From Bacillota bacterium (GTDB lineage: Bacteria; Bacillota; Clostridia; Clostridiales; Caloramatoraceae), in NCBI GenBank assembly GCA_023415335.1, contig JAEZLD010000045.1:1-32124 (forward strand): a DNA stretch of 32,124 nucleotides, in the 5' to 3' direction. The notes beneath the pieces were generated by a model, which saw nothing but the letters and a program-made list of their open reading frames with translations, was not told the DNA's origin and did no database searches. A program made the translations under genes and the position numbers. Positions 1-8,095 of this stretch are shown in pieces (positions within the stretch are counted from its first letter, which is position 1; every line of letters starts with the position of its first letter).

Positions 1-99
1 TATCGAGAGGTAATATGTCGCTATTTTTTCTAAATAAAACAAGGGGATTAAATACGAAAATTATTACATTTTATTTAAAACTAGAAAATATAACAATAG

Positions 100-128
100 T
101 TGACAAATATGGATTGGTAAAGTACAAT
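100..128 (+). promoter_or_regulatory. Sigma-A type promoter of the ECF/catabolic operon
   Basis: A consensus -35 TTGACA (100-105) and a -10 TACAAT (123-128) are separated by exactly 17 bp in an AT-rich stretch. Transcription should start near 135, about 55 nt before the first gene. No other good promoter is seen before the amidohydrolase, so this could drive most of the cluster. Bases 1-99 hold no gene that I can support. Confidence 0.75.
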
Positions 129-145
129 AAATTCATAAGGCTGGA

Positions 146-157
146 TAAAACGTTTTA
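146..157. promoter_or_regulatory. LacI-family operator, perfect palindrome
   Basis: TAAAACGTTTTA is a perfect 12-bp palindrome with a central CG, the signature of LacI/GalR-family operators. It sits about 11-22 nt downstream of the predicted transcription start, where a bound repressor would block transcription. The LacI-family gene at 6053 in the same cluster is the obvious candidate to bind it. The link is inferred from symmetry, position and context. Confidence 0.65.
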
Positions 158-190
158 CCACATGTTTTTTACAAAGAAAGGGGATGTATT

Positions 191-769
191 ATGAAAAAGT
201 TTAACAAACTTACAGTATTTCTGATCCCAATAGGCATAGCTATTAATGTTGTTGGGGGACAGCTGGCAGTAATGCTAAAGCTTCCAGTATTCTTAGACAG
301 CATCGGAACCTTTGTGGTAGGTGCATTGTGTGGAGGAATCCCAGGAGCATTGGTGGGTCTAGGATGTGGCTTAATCAATTCAATATCCCTGCCCACATTG
401 TTGCCTTATACGATCATCGGTATAACCTTTGGATTTATCGGGTCTTTTCTTGCAAAGAAAAACATGTTCAACAAGTTTTGGAAGGCACTGGTTAATGGTC
501 CTTGTATAGCAATAATTAGTACATGCATGGCAGTTCCTATTACAGCTATTTTATATGGCGGTTTTGTAGGAACAGGAGCTAGCGTAATTGTAACAACACT
601 TATGGCAGCAGGATGGAGTGTGCTCCCAGCAACGTTTGTTAGTGAATTGACTGCCGAACTGCTAGATAAAATAATCTGCTTGATAATTATTTATTTTGTA
701 TTGAAAGCCATGCCATCACGTCTTGTAGTAAAGCTGCCACATGGTAAATATTTTATAAAGGAAGAATAG
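191..769 (+). CDS. ECF transporter S component (substrate-binding membrane protein)
   Basis: This 192-residue, very hydrophobic protein has about six membrane segments and glycine/alanine-rich loops, the size and look of ECF S components that bind the ligand in the membrane. It is followed directly by EcfT and two ECF ATPases, so the importer is complete in one operon (group I arrangement). The ATG is preceded by AAAGAAAGGGG. The ligand cannot be read from the sequence. Downstream enzymes (sugar kinase, two M20 enzymes, amidohydrolase, SGNH esterase) point to a small sugar-containing amide, ester or nucleoside-like compound rather than a vitamin. The S assignment rests on hydropathy and gene order and is fairly safe. 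Confidence 0.75.
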   Translation: MKKFNKLTVFLIPIGIAINVVGGQLAVMLKLPVFLDSIGTFVVGALCGGIPGALVGLGCGLINSISLPTLLPYTIIGITFGFIGSFLAKKNMFNKFWKALVNGPCIAIISTCMAVPITAILYGGFVGTGASVIVTTLMAAGWSVLPATFVSELTAELLDKIICLIIIYFVLKAMPSRLVVKLPHGKYFIKEE

Positions 770-832
770 TTAGAAAAGTGCAGCTGTACTATTTGTATGG
801 CTGCACATCTTTTAAAAAGGAGAGAATTCCCG

Positions 833-1627
833 ATGAATTATGATTTTGTTGAGCAATATCGTATTCCGAAGAGGACAGGGAACCTGATATGTGATTTGAA
901 CCCACTAAGCAAGGTAAACCTTATGTTAGTTATGGGACTTGCACCTTTTGTTGTCCAGAATTATATTTTTGGTTTTTTTATGGTAGTAGTGTTCATTATT
1001 TTATCCTCTATAGCTAAGTGTTTTAAGTCATTCTTTTCATTGTATTGGAAGGTTCTTATTTTATTTGGTGTTTTTTTATTTTTAGTAAAGTCAGCATTTT
1101 CTTCTGGAGACCAAGTATTGTTTCAAATCCTTGGGATTTGTGTGACAAAAGAAAGCATCCAATCTGGACTTAACTCTGTATCACTTGTGCTGGCGTTCAG
1201 TGGTGCGTTTATTTTATTTGTAAAAACTACACCTATGGAAGATCTTACATATATGATGGAGAAAAAAGGTGTTTCACATATGGTGTCTTTTGTAATATTA
1301 TCTTCATTTCAGACTATAGCTGACCTTGGGCAAAGTGCACGTGTGATTATGGAGTCTCAGAAGGCCAGAGGAATCGAGACGGAAGGCAATGTATTCCAGA
1401 GGGCTAAGGCATATATTCCGGTAATGGGGCCATTGGTGCTGAATGCTATTTCTAGTACAGAGGAAAAGTCCATTGCAATGGATGCAAGAGCTTTCTCGGC
1501 ACCGACAGAACATACATTTCTATCAGAACTCCCCAAGGTTGGAATAAAAGAAAAAGTACTGGTTGCAATATTTGATATAGCCTTTACTGGATTGCTTATA
1601 GGGAGGATACTTTTATGGGTTTTATAG
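833..1627 (+). CDS. ecfT: ECF transporter T component (EcfT)
   Basis: This is the transmembrane coupling subunit that connects the S component to the two ATPases. The N-terminal half has several membrane helices. The C-terminal cytoplasmic part contains SQKARGIET (about residues 173-181) and, further on, MDARAFSAP (about 215-223), matching the paired Ala-Arg-Gly/Ala-Arg-Ala coupling motifs that dock on ECF ATPases. I place the start at 833 because AAAAAGGAG lies just upstream. The in-frame ATG at 797 has no ribosome site and would add 12 residues. The 3' end overlaps the first ATPase gene by 13 nt, so translation is probably coupled. Confidence 0.85.
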   Translation: MNYDFVEQYRIPKRTGNLICDLNPLSKVNLMLVMGLAPFVVQNYIFGFFMVVVFIILSSIAKCFKSFFSLYWKVLILFGVFLFLVKSAFSSGDQVLFQILGICVTKESIQSGLNSVSLVLAFSGAFILFVKTTPMEDLTYMMEKKGVSHMVSFVILSSFQTIADLGQSARVIMESQKARGIETEGNVFQRAKAYIPVMGPLVLNAISSTEEKSIAMDARAFSAPTEHTFLSELPKVGIKEKVLVAIFDIAFTGLLIGRILLWVL

Positions 1628-2475
1628 AACTAAAAAATGTGACCTATACATATCCGCTTACCAAGGAGCCAGCGTTAAAAAACATTACATGTTCTTTTGA
1701 AAAGGGTAAGTTTTATGGAATAATAGGAGAAAATGCAGGGGGAAAGACAACCTTATGCAATTTGTTACGTGGTTTGGTTCCGCATTTCTATGGAGGAAAG
1801 CTTGAAGGAGAGGTACTGATTGAAGGCCAGGACATACGGGATATAAACGTTGATGTCCTTTCAGCGGAAATAGGGTATGTTTTTCAGAATCCTTTTACGC
1901 AAATAAGCGGAGTGCGCAAGACTGTCTTTGAGGAGATTGCGCTTGGTTTAGAAAATATTGGTGTACCCAAGGATGAAATGATAGATAGGGTGATTGAGGT
2001 AGCCGAGCTTTTGAAAATAGAGGCTCTTCTTATGAATAACCCTAACCGGTTATCCGGAGGACAGCGCCAGAGGGTGGCATTTGCGTCGATTATTGCAATG
2101 GATATGGATGTTTTTGTTATAGATGAACCTACGTCTCAGCTTGACCCGGAGGGTACAGAAAGCATTTTTGAGATCATTCATATGTTGAAAGAAAAGGGAA
2201 AGACAATTATTTTGGTTGAGCATAAGGTGGAGCTGATGGCTGAATATGCAGACGAGGTACTGGTAATTCAGAACGGAGAGCTGATTAAGAAAGGCTTAAC
2301 CAAAGAGGTGCTGTGTGATCTGGAGATGCTAAAAAGAGGTGCAATGCTTCCACAGGTGGTGCTGCTTAGCCGAGAGTTGAATGATCATGGCGTCCATCTT
2401 GATGAAACACCAGTGACAACAAGGGAGTGTGTGGAAGCACTCAAAAGAGGAGGTTGTGGCTATGGATCAGATTGA
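1615..2475 (+). CDS. ecfA: ECF transporter ATPase, canonical subunit
   Basis: This 286-residue ABC ATPase energises the ECF importer. It has a Walker A in the form GENAGGKTT, a Q-loop at VFQNPFTQ, a perfect signature LSGGQRQRV, Walker B with catalytic Glu in VFVIDEPTSQLD, and a switch histidine in LVEHK. The residue after the first glycine group (AGGK rather than SGSGK) is only a mild Walker A variation. It overlaps ecfT upstream and the second ATPase downstream, and GGGAGG precedes its ATG. Together with the next gene it would form an asymmetric ATPase heterodimer. Confidence 0.9.
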   Translation: MGFIELKNVTYTYPLTKEPALKNITCSFEKGKFYGIIGENAGGKTTLCNLLRGLVPHFYGGKLEGEVLIEGQDIRDINVDVLSAEIGYVFQNPFTQISGVRKTVFEEIALGLENIGVPKDEMIDRVIEVAELLKIEALLMNNPNRLSGGQRQRVAFASIIAMDMDVFVIDEPTSQLDPEGTESIFEIIHMLKEKGKTIILVEHKVELMAEYADEVLVIQNGELIKKGLTKEVLCDLEMLKRGAMLPQVVLLSRELNDHGVHLDETPVTTRECVEALKRGGCGYGSD

Positions 2476-3271
2476 GTTAAAGAATGTTAGCTTTAAATAT
2501 CCTAATGGATTCCTGGCAAATGATCATTTAAACCTGACTGTGAAAAGTGGAGAGAGGGTAGCAATTGTTGGTCAAAATGGAGCAGGCAAGACAACAGCTG
2601 TAAAACTGATGAACGGACTGAATAAACCGTCAGAGGGTGATGTGCTGGTAAACGGAAAGAATACAAAGGACTTTACCACAGCTCAGATTGCAAAACATGT
2701 TGGGTATGTGTTTCAAAACCCGGATGACCAGATTTTCAATCAGACGGTTTATGCCGAGATTGCTTACATGCCAAAATATTATAAATTACCTGAAAATGAA
2801 ATTGATGAACTGGTGCGGGAAGCTGTTGCTTTATTAGAAATAGAGCGGTTTCTTAAAATGAATCCTTTCGACATCCCTTATGTAATCCGAAAGTTTGTTA
2901 CAATTGCTGCAATTCTGGTAACCAAACCGGAGTATATTATTTTGGATGAACCTACTGCCGGGCAGGATATGAAAGGTATTCAGGTACTGGTGAAGGTTCT
3001 AGATAAATTACAGGAGAAGAATATAGGTGTAATAACCATTACACATGATATGGAGTTTGTTGCAAAAAATTTTACCAGAGTTGTTGCTATGGCCAATAAG
3101 AAAATCATTTTAGATGGAGATGTAAAAGAGTGCTTTGGGAACGATAAGGTTTTGATGGAAAGTAAAATCAAACGCCCTCAAATAGGTGAAATTGCAAACC
3201 AGATAGGTCTGGGCAAGGATATATTAAGCATCACAGAGTTTGTAGGACGGTATTTGGAAGACAAAAGATGA
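2462..3271 (+). CDS. ecfA: ECF transporter ATPase, subunit with degenerate signature motif
   Basis: This is the second ABC ATPase of the importer, 269 residues from the ATG at 2462, which has AGAGGAGG just upstream. The longer frame from 2429 starts inside the previous gene without a ribosome site. Walker A (GQNGAGKTT), Q-loop (VFQNPDDQ), Walker B (YIILDEPTAGQD) and the switch His (TITHD) are intact. The ABC signature is not: where LSGGQ is expected, the protein reads FDIPYVIRKFVTIA. The partner's Walker A would therefore face a non-canonical signature, so one of the two ATP sites is predicted to be weak. It overlaps the first ATPase by 14 nt and the SGNH gene by 4 nt (ATGA). Confidence 0.88.
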   Translation: MDQIELKNVSFKYPNGFLANDHLNLTVKSGERVAIVGQNGAGKTTAVKLMNGLNKPSEGDVLVNGKNTKDFTTAQIAKHVGYVFQNPDDQIFNQTVYAEIAYMPKYYKLPENEIDELVREAVALLEIERFLKMNPFDIPYVIRKFVTIAAILVTKPEYIILDEPTAGQDMKGIQVLVKVLDKLQEKNIGVITITHDMEFVAKNFTRVVAMANKKIILDGDVKECFGNDKVLMESKIKRPQIGEIANQIGLGKDILSITEFVGRYLEDKR

Positions 3272-3888
3272 AAACGATTTTGTGCTTTGGAGATTCAAAC
3301 ACATGGGGATATGATTCGAGAAATGACACTCGTTTCTCTTGGGAAAAAAGATATCCGGGAATATTAAGTAAAATGATGGGTGAGGGGTATCATGTAATAG
3401 AGAATGGATTGTGTGGAAGAACAACCAAGTATGAAAGTGAACTGGAACCATTTATCAATGGAATGAAAGCGGCAGAGTTTTGCAGGGAAGTGCATATGCC
3501 TTTGGATTATGTTGTGCTAATGCTGGGAACAAATGACTGCAAGGATATGTATGAAGCGGAAGTAGAAGATATATGCGAAGGTATAAAAGACATAGGTCAT
3601 TGTTTTTTCCAGGATGGAACTCAAATAGTCCTGGTAGCTCCACCTGTTATGAGATGTTTATCAGAGAGCCCTTTTTTCAAGGAGTTTGGATACAGAGCGG
3701 AGGAGAAAAGCGGAAAATTAAAAAAGGCATATAAGGAACTGGCAGAGAAAGAAGGATGGCTGTTCCTGGATGCAGATATGTTCGTGAGAGCAAGTGATTA
3801 TGACAGAATCCATTTGGATAGAGAAGGAAACCGGATTCTGGCGGAAGCAATATCAATTGTGATAAAAGACAAGGAGAATGAGAAATGA
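3268..3888 (+). CDS. SGNH/GDSL-family hydrolase (esterase or deacylase)
   Basis: This 206-residue cytoplasmic protein has no signal peptide. The SGNH blocks are clear: block I FGDSNTWG with nucleophile Ser10, block II Gly near residue 50 (NGLCGRTT), block III GTND with Asn89, and block V DRIH with Asp179 and His182. The family removes acetyl or other acyl groups from sugars, lipids or nucleoside-like compounds. ATG overlaps the stop of the ATPase gene, and its own stop overlaps the start of the M20 gene, so it belongs to the uptake operon. It probably de-esterifies the imported ligand. The exact substrate is not deducible. Confidence 0.85.
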   Translation: MKTILCFGDSNTWGYDSRNDTRFSWEKRYPGILSKMMGEGYHVIENGLCGRTTKYESELEPFINGMKAAEFCREVHMPLDYVVLMLGTNDCKDMYEAEVEDICEGIKDIGHCFFQDGTQIVLVAPPVMRCLSESPFFKEFGYRAEEKSGKLKKAYKELAEKEGWLFLDADMFVRASDYDRIHLDREGNRILAEAISIVIKDKENEK

Positions 3889-5159
3889 AAGGAATACTTG
3901 AGGAAGCCTTAAATAAAAACCGAGAAAAATATATCAATTGTCTGCTTAAGCTGGTTTCAATTGATACACATGATATAGGCCATGGAATAGAAGGCGGTCT
4001 GGAAGCCAAGGGGCAGGAGTATCTAGCAGAGATTTTTCATGAGCTTGGCGCTGAAGAAATCAAAAGAGACCAGCTTAAGGAAGAAAGTATTGTAAAGTGT
4101 AAAGGGTTATATGGTGAAGGAAATCCGGGACACAACTACGAAAACAGATATAATGTGTACGCAACATTCTCTGGGAAAAGTGAAAAATCAATATTATTTA
4201 ATGGACATATTGACCACATGCCTGCCGATAATGAGGAGAAATGGTCTATCTCACCTCTAAACCCACAGGTTATTGATAATCGTATTACAGGTCTTGGAGT
4301 AGCGGATATGAAAGCCGGATTAATGGCTTCTGTTATGGCAACCGCTCTGCTAAAGGATGCCGGTATAGAGCTTCCGGTTACTGTAAAATATGCTTCTGTA
4401 TGTGACGAAGAAGGAGGCGGCAATGGTTCTTTGTGTGCAGCTATGAGCGGAGTGAAGGCAGATGCTGTTGTGGTTTGTGAGCCAACTAACTATGAACTGA
4501 TAGCCGCCCATATGGGATGGGTATTTTTTCAGGTAGAAGTAGAGGGCATCGCAGTGCACTCAGGACTAAAGCTGGCTGGAGTCAATGCAATAGAAAAAGC
4601 AGGTAAGATTATGGCAGCAATTAACGAATTGGAGCATCAATGGCTCTTAAAATATAAGCATCCCCTACTGCCACCACCATCCAGCAATGTGGGAGTAATT
4701 TATGGTGGAGAGGCAGGATCCACTATTCCTGATTATTGCTGTTTCAAGACATGTGTTCATTATCTGCCAAGACTTATGAGTCATGAACAGGTGGTAAAGG
4801 AGTATACGGATGCCATTCTAACCTGTTGTGAAGGTGACACATGGCTGCGTACCCATAAGCCCAAAATAACTATTTATCAGACAGGAAACCCATTTGAAAT
4901 GGATTTGCAGCACCCGTTTGTAGATGCTTTTAAAGCTGCATATAAAGATGCAATAGGTAGCGATGTAAAGATTGTTGGTTCGCCTGCAGGTTGTGACTCT
5001 AGAACATGGCACAATATAGTAAAATGCCCTACTCTTCAATATGGCCCTGGCTCATTGGAACAGTGTCATACGGTTGATGAGTTTGTAACGGTAGAACAGT
5101 ATTTAGATGCCATAAAGATTTATGCGAATTTAATTCTTCAGTGTGGGAAGACAATGTAA
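3885..5159 (+). CDS. M20-family metallo-amidohydrolase (ArgE/DapE/YgeY-like)
   Basis: This 424-residue two-zinc deacylase/peptidase has the M20 ligand set: GHID (His108, Asp110), bridging Asp141 in GVADMKAG, the catalytic pair in CDEEGGG (Glu175/176), Glu199 in VCEPTN and a C-terminal His395 in CHTVDEF. The dimer-domain His225 sits in GIAVHSG. Enzymes of this type hydrolyse N-acyl or dipeptide-like amide bonds in the cytoplasm. Sequence texture resembles ArgE/YgeY-type proteins more than carboxypeptidase G2. It overlaps the SGNH gene by 4 nt. A 109-nt gap follows with only a weak 5-bp dyad. An acylated or amidated intermediate of the imported compound is the likely substrate. Confidence 0.83.
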   Translation: MKGILEEALNKNREKYINCLLKLVSIDTHDIGHGIEGGLEAKGQEYLAEIFHELGAEEIKRDQLKEESIVKCKGLYGEGNPGHNYENRYNVYATFSGKSEKSILFNGHIDHMPADNEEKWSISPLNPQVIDNRITGLGVADMKAGLMASVMATALLKDAGIELPVTVKYASVCDEEGGGNGSLCAAMSGVKADAVVVCEPTNYELIAAHMGWVFFQVEVEGIAVHSGLKLAGVNAIEKAGKIMAAINELEHQWLLKYKHPLLPPPSSNVGVIYGGEAGSTIPDYCCFKTCVHYLPRLMSHEQVVKEYTDAILTCCEGDTWLRTHKPKITIYQTGNPFEMDLQHPFVDAFKAAYKDAIGSDVKIVGSPAGCDSRTWHNIVKCPTLQYGPGSLEQCHTVDEFVTVEQYLDAIKIYANLILQCGKTM

Positions 5160-5268
5160 CAGAAGCAATGAAAAGCCATGTGGCTCATAAGAATCAGGTT
5201 ACTTTTGAATAGATTTGGTTTTGCTAAATTAGTAGCTTGATAATCATTAATAGAAAGGTGAATATATT

Positions 5269-6018
5269 ATGAAGAAAATATTGTTGGCAGGAGAATCCTG
5301 GATGAGTTATACTACTCATGTAAAGGGCTTTGATAGTTTTTATACTTCCGTCTATGAAACTGGAGAAAAGTGGCTGGTAGCAGCATTAGAGAAAAGTGGT
5401 TATGAGGTAACGTTCCTTCCTAACCATATGGCATCGGAGCATTTCCCGTTTACCATGGAGGAAATTAGGGAGTATGATTGCATAATACTCTCTGATATTG
5501 GGGCTAATACCTTGCTGCTTCCTTCACCCACATTTACTAAAAGCATTAAGATGCCTAACCGTGCAAACTTGATAAGGGATTATGTACTTGACGGTGGGGC
5601 TCTTCTTATGATCGGTGGGTATATGACATTTTCAGGAATTGATGGAAAGGGCAGGTGGCATAATACAGCAGTACAGGAAGTGCTCCCGGTAGAGGTACTT
5701 ACAGTAGATGATAGGATGGAGCACTGTGAAGGCATAAAACCAGAAACGGTGAAAGAACATGATGCATTAAAGAATATTCTGGGAGAGTGGCCAGAGGTGC
5801 TGGGATACAACAAGACCATTGCAAAGCCTGAAGCGGATGTGGTTGCAACTATTGAGGGTAATCCATTTATTGCATTTGAGACCTATGGCAAAGGCAGGAG
5901 TGCGGTATTTACAACGGACTGTGCACCCCACTGGGCACCACCTGAATTCTGTGAGTGGGAGTATTATGATAAAGTATGGGAAGGCATTGTAGGATGGCTG
6001 ACTAATAAGGCAATCTAA
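5269..6018 (+). CDS. Class I glutamine amidotransferase-like protein, probably catalytically different
   Basis: This 249-residue soluble protein resembles the 'cytoplasmic protein/GATase1-like' group (PF07090 type): a flavodoxin-like alpha/beta fold starting MKKILLAGESW, a conserved-looking YDCIILSDIGANTLL segment, and GGYMTFSG at 116-123. In true class I amidotransferases the nucleophile elbow carries Cys. Here the equivalent position appears to be Tyr, so glutamine hydrolysis is unlikely. A late segment, GRSAVFTTDCAPHWAPP, is rich in Cys and His and could bind ligand. GAAAGGTGAA precedes the ATG. The gene lies between two catabolic genes of the same direction, so a role in the same pathway is likely, but its reaction is unknown. 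Confidence 0.65.
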   Translation: MKKILLAGESWMSYTTHVKGFDSFYTSVYETGEKWLVAALEKSGYEVTFLPNHMASEHFPFTMEEIREYDCIILSDIGANTLLLPSPTFTKSIKMPNRANLIRDYVLDGGALLMIGGYMTFSGIDGKGRWHNTAVQEVLPVEVLTVDDRMEHCEGIKPETVKEHDALKNILGEWPEVLGYNKTIAKPEADVVATIEGNPFIAFETYGKGRSAVFTTDCAPHWAPPEFCEWEYYDKVWEGIVGWLTNKAI

Positions 6019-6052
6019 CTGTGGGAAGCGCATATATATTAAAAAGAAATGA

Positions 6053-7090
6053 GTGATTCTTAAATTGAGGACTACAATTAAGGATATTGCTAACTATACT
6101 GGGTTTTCTGTTACGACTATTTCATTGGTATTGAACAATAAGGCTAGTAGAATACCTCAGAGTACCAAGGATAAGGTTATGGAGGCTGTTGAAAAGCTAA
6201 ACTATCATCCCAGCCAGTTAGCTATCGGGCTGGTAAAGAAACGTACACAAACCTTAGGTCTAATCATTTCTGATGTAAGCAATGTATTTTTCTCAATTCT
6301 TGCAAAGGGTATAGAGGATACATGCCGTAAGCAGGGATGGAACTTGATTCTATGTAATACCAATGATAAGCATGAAAGGGATTTATCCTATATACAAATG
6401 CTTGCTGATAAAGGTGTAGATGGAATCTTATTTGGTATGTCACGTGATAGTGATAAGGAAAAAGCACAGGAGAGTATATGCCTGTTAAAGCAGCTTAGGA
6501 TTCCATTTGTTATGATTGACCGACACCTGGAGGAGGCAGATTGTAGTTCGGTAACTGTGAACCATGTACAGGGAGGGTATATAGCCACCCGCTATATGTT
6601 AGAACTAGGACATCGCCGGATTGGCTGCGTTACTGGTCCATTGAGTCTGGAGGATTCTAAGGAACGTTTGACAGGTTATATGCAGGCACTGAGTGAATAT
6701 AGCATTCCCTATGAGCCCCGGTTAATCTATGAAGGAAATTATGATACGGAAAGTGGCACGAATGCTATAGAATACTTCTTTAAAAATAATATTAATTTAA
6801 GTGCTATATTTGCTTTCAACGATATGTCTGCATATGGAGTTTATAAAGGGCTAAAGAAGTATGGAGCTTCAGTCCCAGACAGTGTATCGGTAATGGGTTA
6901 TGATGATATTTTCTTTTCTGACTATCTGGATGTTCCGCTAACAACCATAAAGCAGCCGGTTTACGATATTGGGGTGGAAAGTGTGAAGCTGGTGTTAGAG
7001 GAAATAAACAGTGGTGCCCATATGAAAAAGCGGTTCACCTTCCAACCTGAGCTAGTAATCCGAAACAGTATTGTAGTCCATGTAGAATAG
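6053..7090 (+). CDS. LacI/GalR-family transcriptional regulator
   Basis: This is a full-length regulator (up to 345 residues). The N-terminal helix-turn-helix reads TIKDIANYTGFSVTTISLVL with the LacI hinge near LNYHPSQLA. A periplasmic-binding-protein-like effector domain follows (GLIISDVSNVFFSILAKGIE; DGILFGMS; AIFAFNDMSAYGVYKGL; VMGYDDI). The start is uncertain: GTG at 6053, or TTG at 6065 giving MRTTIKDIA, the usual beginning for the family. Neither has a strong ribosome site. The effector pocket suggests a sugar or nucleoside ligand. The palindrome at 146-157 is the best candidate operator. Translated within the cluster it probably controls, it would give negative feedback. Confidence 0.88.
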   Translation: MILKLRTTIKDIANYTGFSVTTISLVLNNKASRIPQSTKDKVMEAVEKLNYHPSQLAIGLVKKRTQTLGLIISDVSNVFFSILAKGIEDTCRKQGWNLILCNTNDKHERDLSYIQMLADKGVDGILFGMSRDSDKEKAQESICLLKQLRIPFVMIDRHLEEADCSSVTVNHVQGGYIATRYMLELGHRRIGCVTGPLSLEDSKERLTGYMQALSEYSIPYEPRLIYEGNYDTESGTNAIEYFFKNNINLSAIFAFNDMSAYGVYKGLKKYGASVPDSVSVMGYDDIFFSDYLDVPLTTIKQPVYDIGVESVKLVLEEINSGAHMKKRFTFQPELVIRNSIVVHVE

Positions 7091-7128
7091 CAGGTATATA
7101 GGCACGGGGAATGTGAGGTTTTAACAAT

Positions 7129-8022
7129 ATGAAAATATTGAATTTTGGGTCACTTAATATTGACTATGCTTATAAGGTACAGCATATTGTTGAGAAGGGA
7201 GAGACTATCTCTTCAGAGGCACTTAATATATATCCTGGCGGCAAAGGGTTGAACCAGTCTATAGCACTTGGAAAAGCTGGAGTAGAGGTTTATCATGCAG
7301 GTGCAGTAGGTAAAGAGGGAATGTTCCTTGTAGAGTTTTTAGAAAAAGCCAACGTAAATACAGAGTATATCAGGATTGTTCCAAAAATAAAAACAGGGCA
7401 TGCCATTATACAAAACAATGCACAAGGAGACAATTGCATCATCTTATATGGGGGAGCAAACCAGGCAATTACGAAAGAGCAGGTTAATGATACTCTGGAC
7501 AGATTTGTAGCAGGGGACTACCTGATTCTTCAGAATGAAATCAACGAACTTGCTTACATTGTAGAAAAAGCATACGCAAAGGGAATGGTTATTGTATTAA
7601 ATCCATCCCCTATGAACGAAAAAATAACCAAGCTTCCGCTAGAAAAAGTTGATTGTTTCATTTTAAATGAGATTGAGGCAAGTCAAATATTAGGAGTAAC
7701 GTATGATAATGAGGCAGACATTCTTAACGCCCTGGCAGAGAAGTTTATACACGCCAAGGTGGTTCTTACTTTGGGAGAAAAGGGTGCTTTGTATTGTGAC
7801 GGAAAGAATACAGTGGTGCAGAAGGCTTATCAGGCAAAGGCTGTAGACACTACTGCAGCAGGAGATACATTTACAGGGTACTTCCTTTCTGGAGAAATTC
7901 GAGGACTTCCTATAGAAACATCTATGGATTTGGCAGCAAAAGCATCGGCTATTACAGTATCACGGCCGGGAGCCGGAGTTTCAATCCCATCTATAGCAGA
8001 AGTGGTTGGAATGAATTTTTAA
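7129..8022 (+). CDS. PfkB-family carbohydrate kinase (ribokinase-like)
   Basis: This 297-residue cytosolic kinase phosphorylates a sugar or nucleoside hydroxyl with ATP. The N-terminal PfkB signature is present (GGKGLNQSIALGKAG from residue 37). The C-terminal signature DTTAAGDTFTG carries the catalytic Asp246 and the anion hole. SLNIDY in place of the typical SxNxD matches the ribokinase sugar-binding start. Length is normal for ribokinase. GTGAGG precedes the ATG. In a cluster with an ECF importer and amide hydrolases, it suggests that a ribose-like sugar is released or present in the substrate. Ribose, deoxyribose and nucleoside kinases cannot be told apart here. Confidence 0.85.
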   Translation: MKILNFGSLNIDYAYKVQHIVEKGETISSEALNIYPGGKGLNQSIALGKAGVEVYHAGAVGKEGMFLVEFLEKANVNTEYIRIVPKIKTGHAIIQNNAQGDNCIILYGGANQAITKEQVNDTLDRFVAGDYLILQNEINELAYIVEKAYAKGMVIVLNPSPMNEKITKLPLEKVDCFILNEIEASQILGVTYDNEADILNALAEKFIHAKVVLTLGEKGALYCDGKNTVVQKAYQAKAVDTTAAGDTFTGYFLSGEIRGLPIETSMDLAAKASAITVSRPGAGVSIPSIAEVVGMNF

Positions 8023-8095
8023 TAGAATAAATTTTAATTTAAAAAGGGTAACTTTATAGTCATAGTAAAGTTGGACAACATGGAGGAATGAGGGT

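Noticed and set aside
5164..5213. 14-codon ORF after the first M20 gene
   Set aside because: Very short, no ribosome site and no terminator or regulated gene context that would support a leader peptide.
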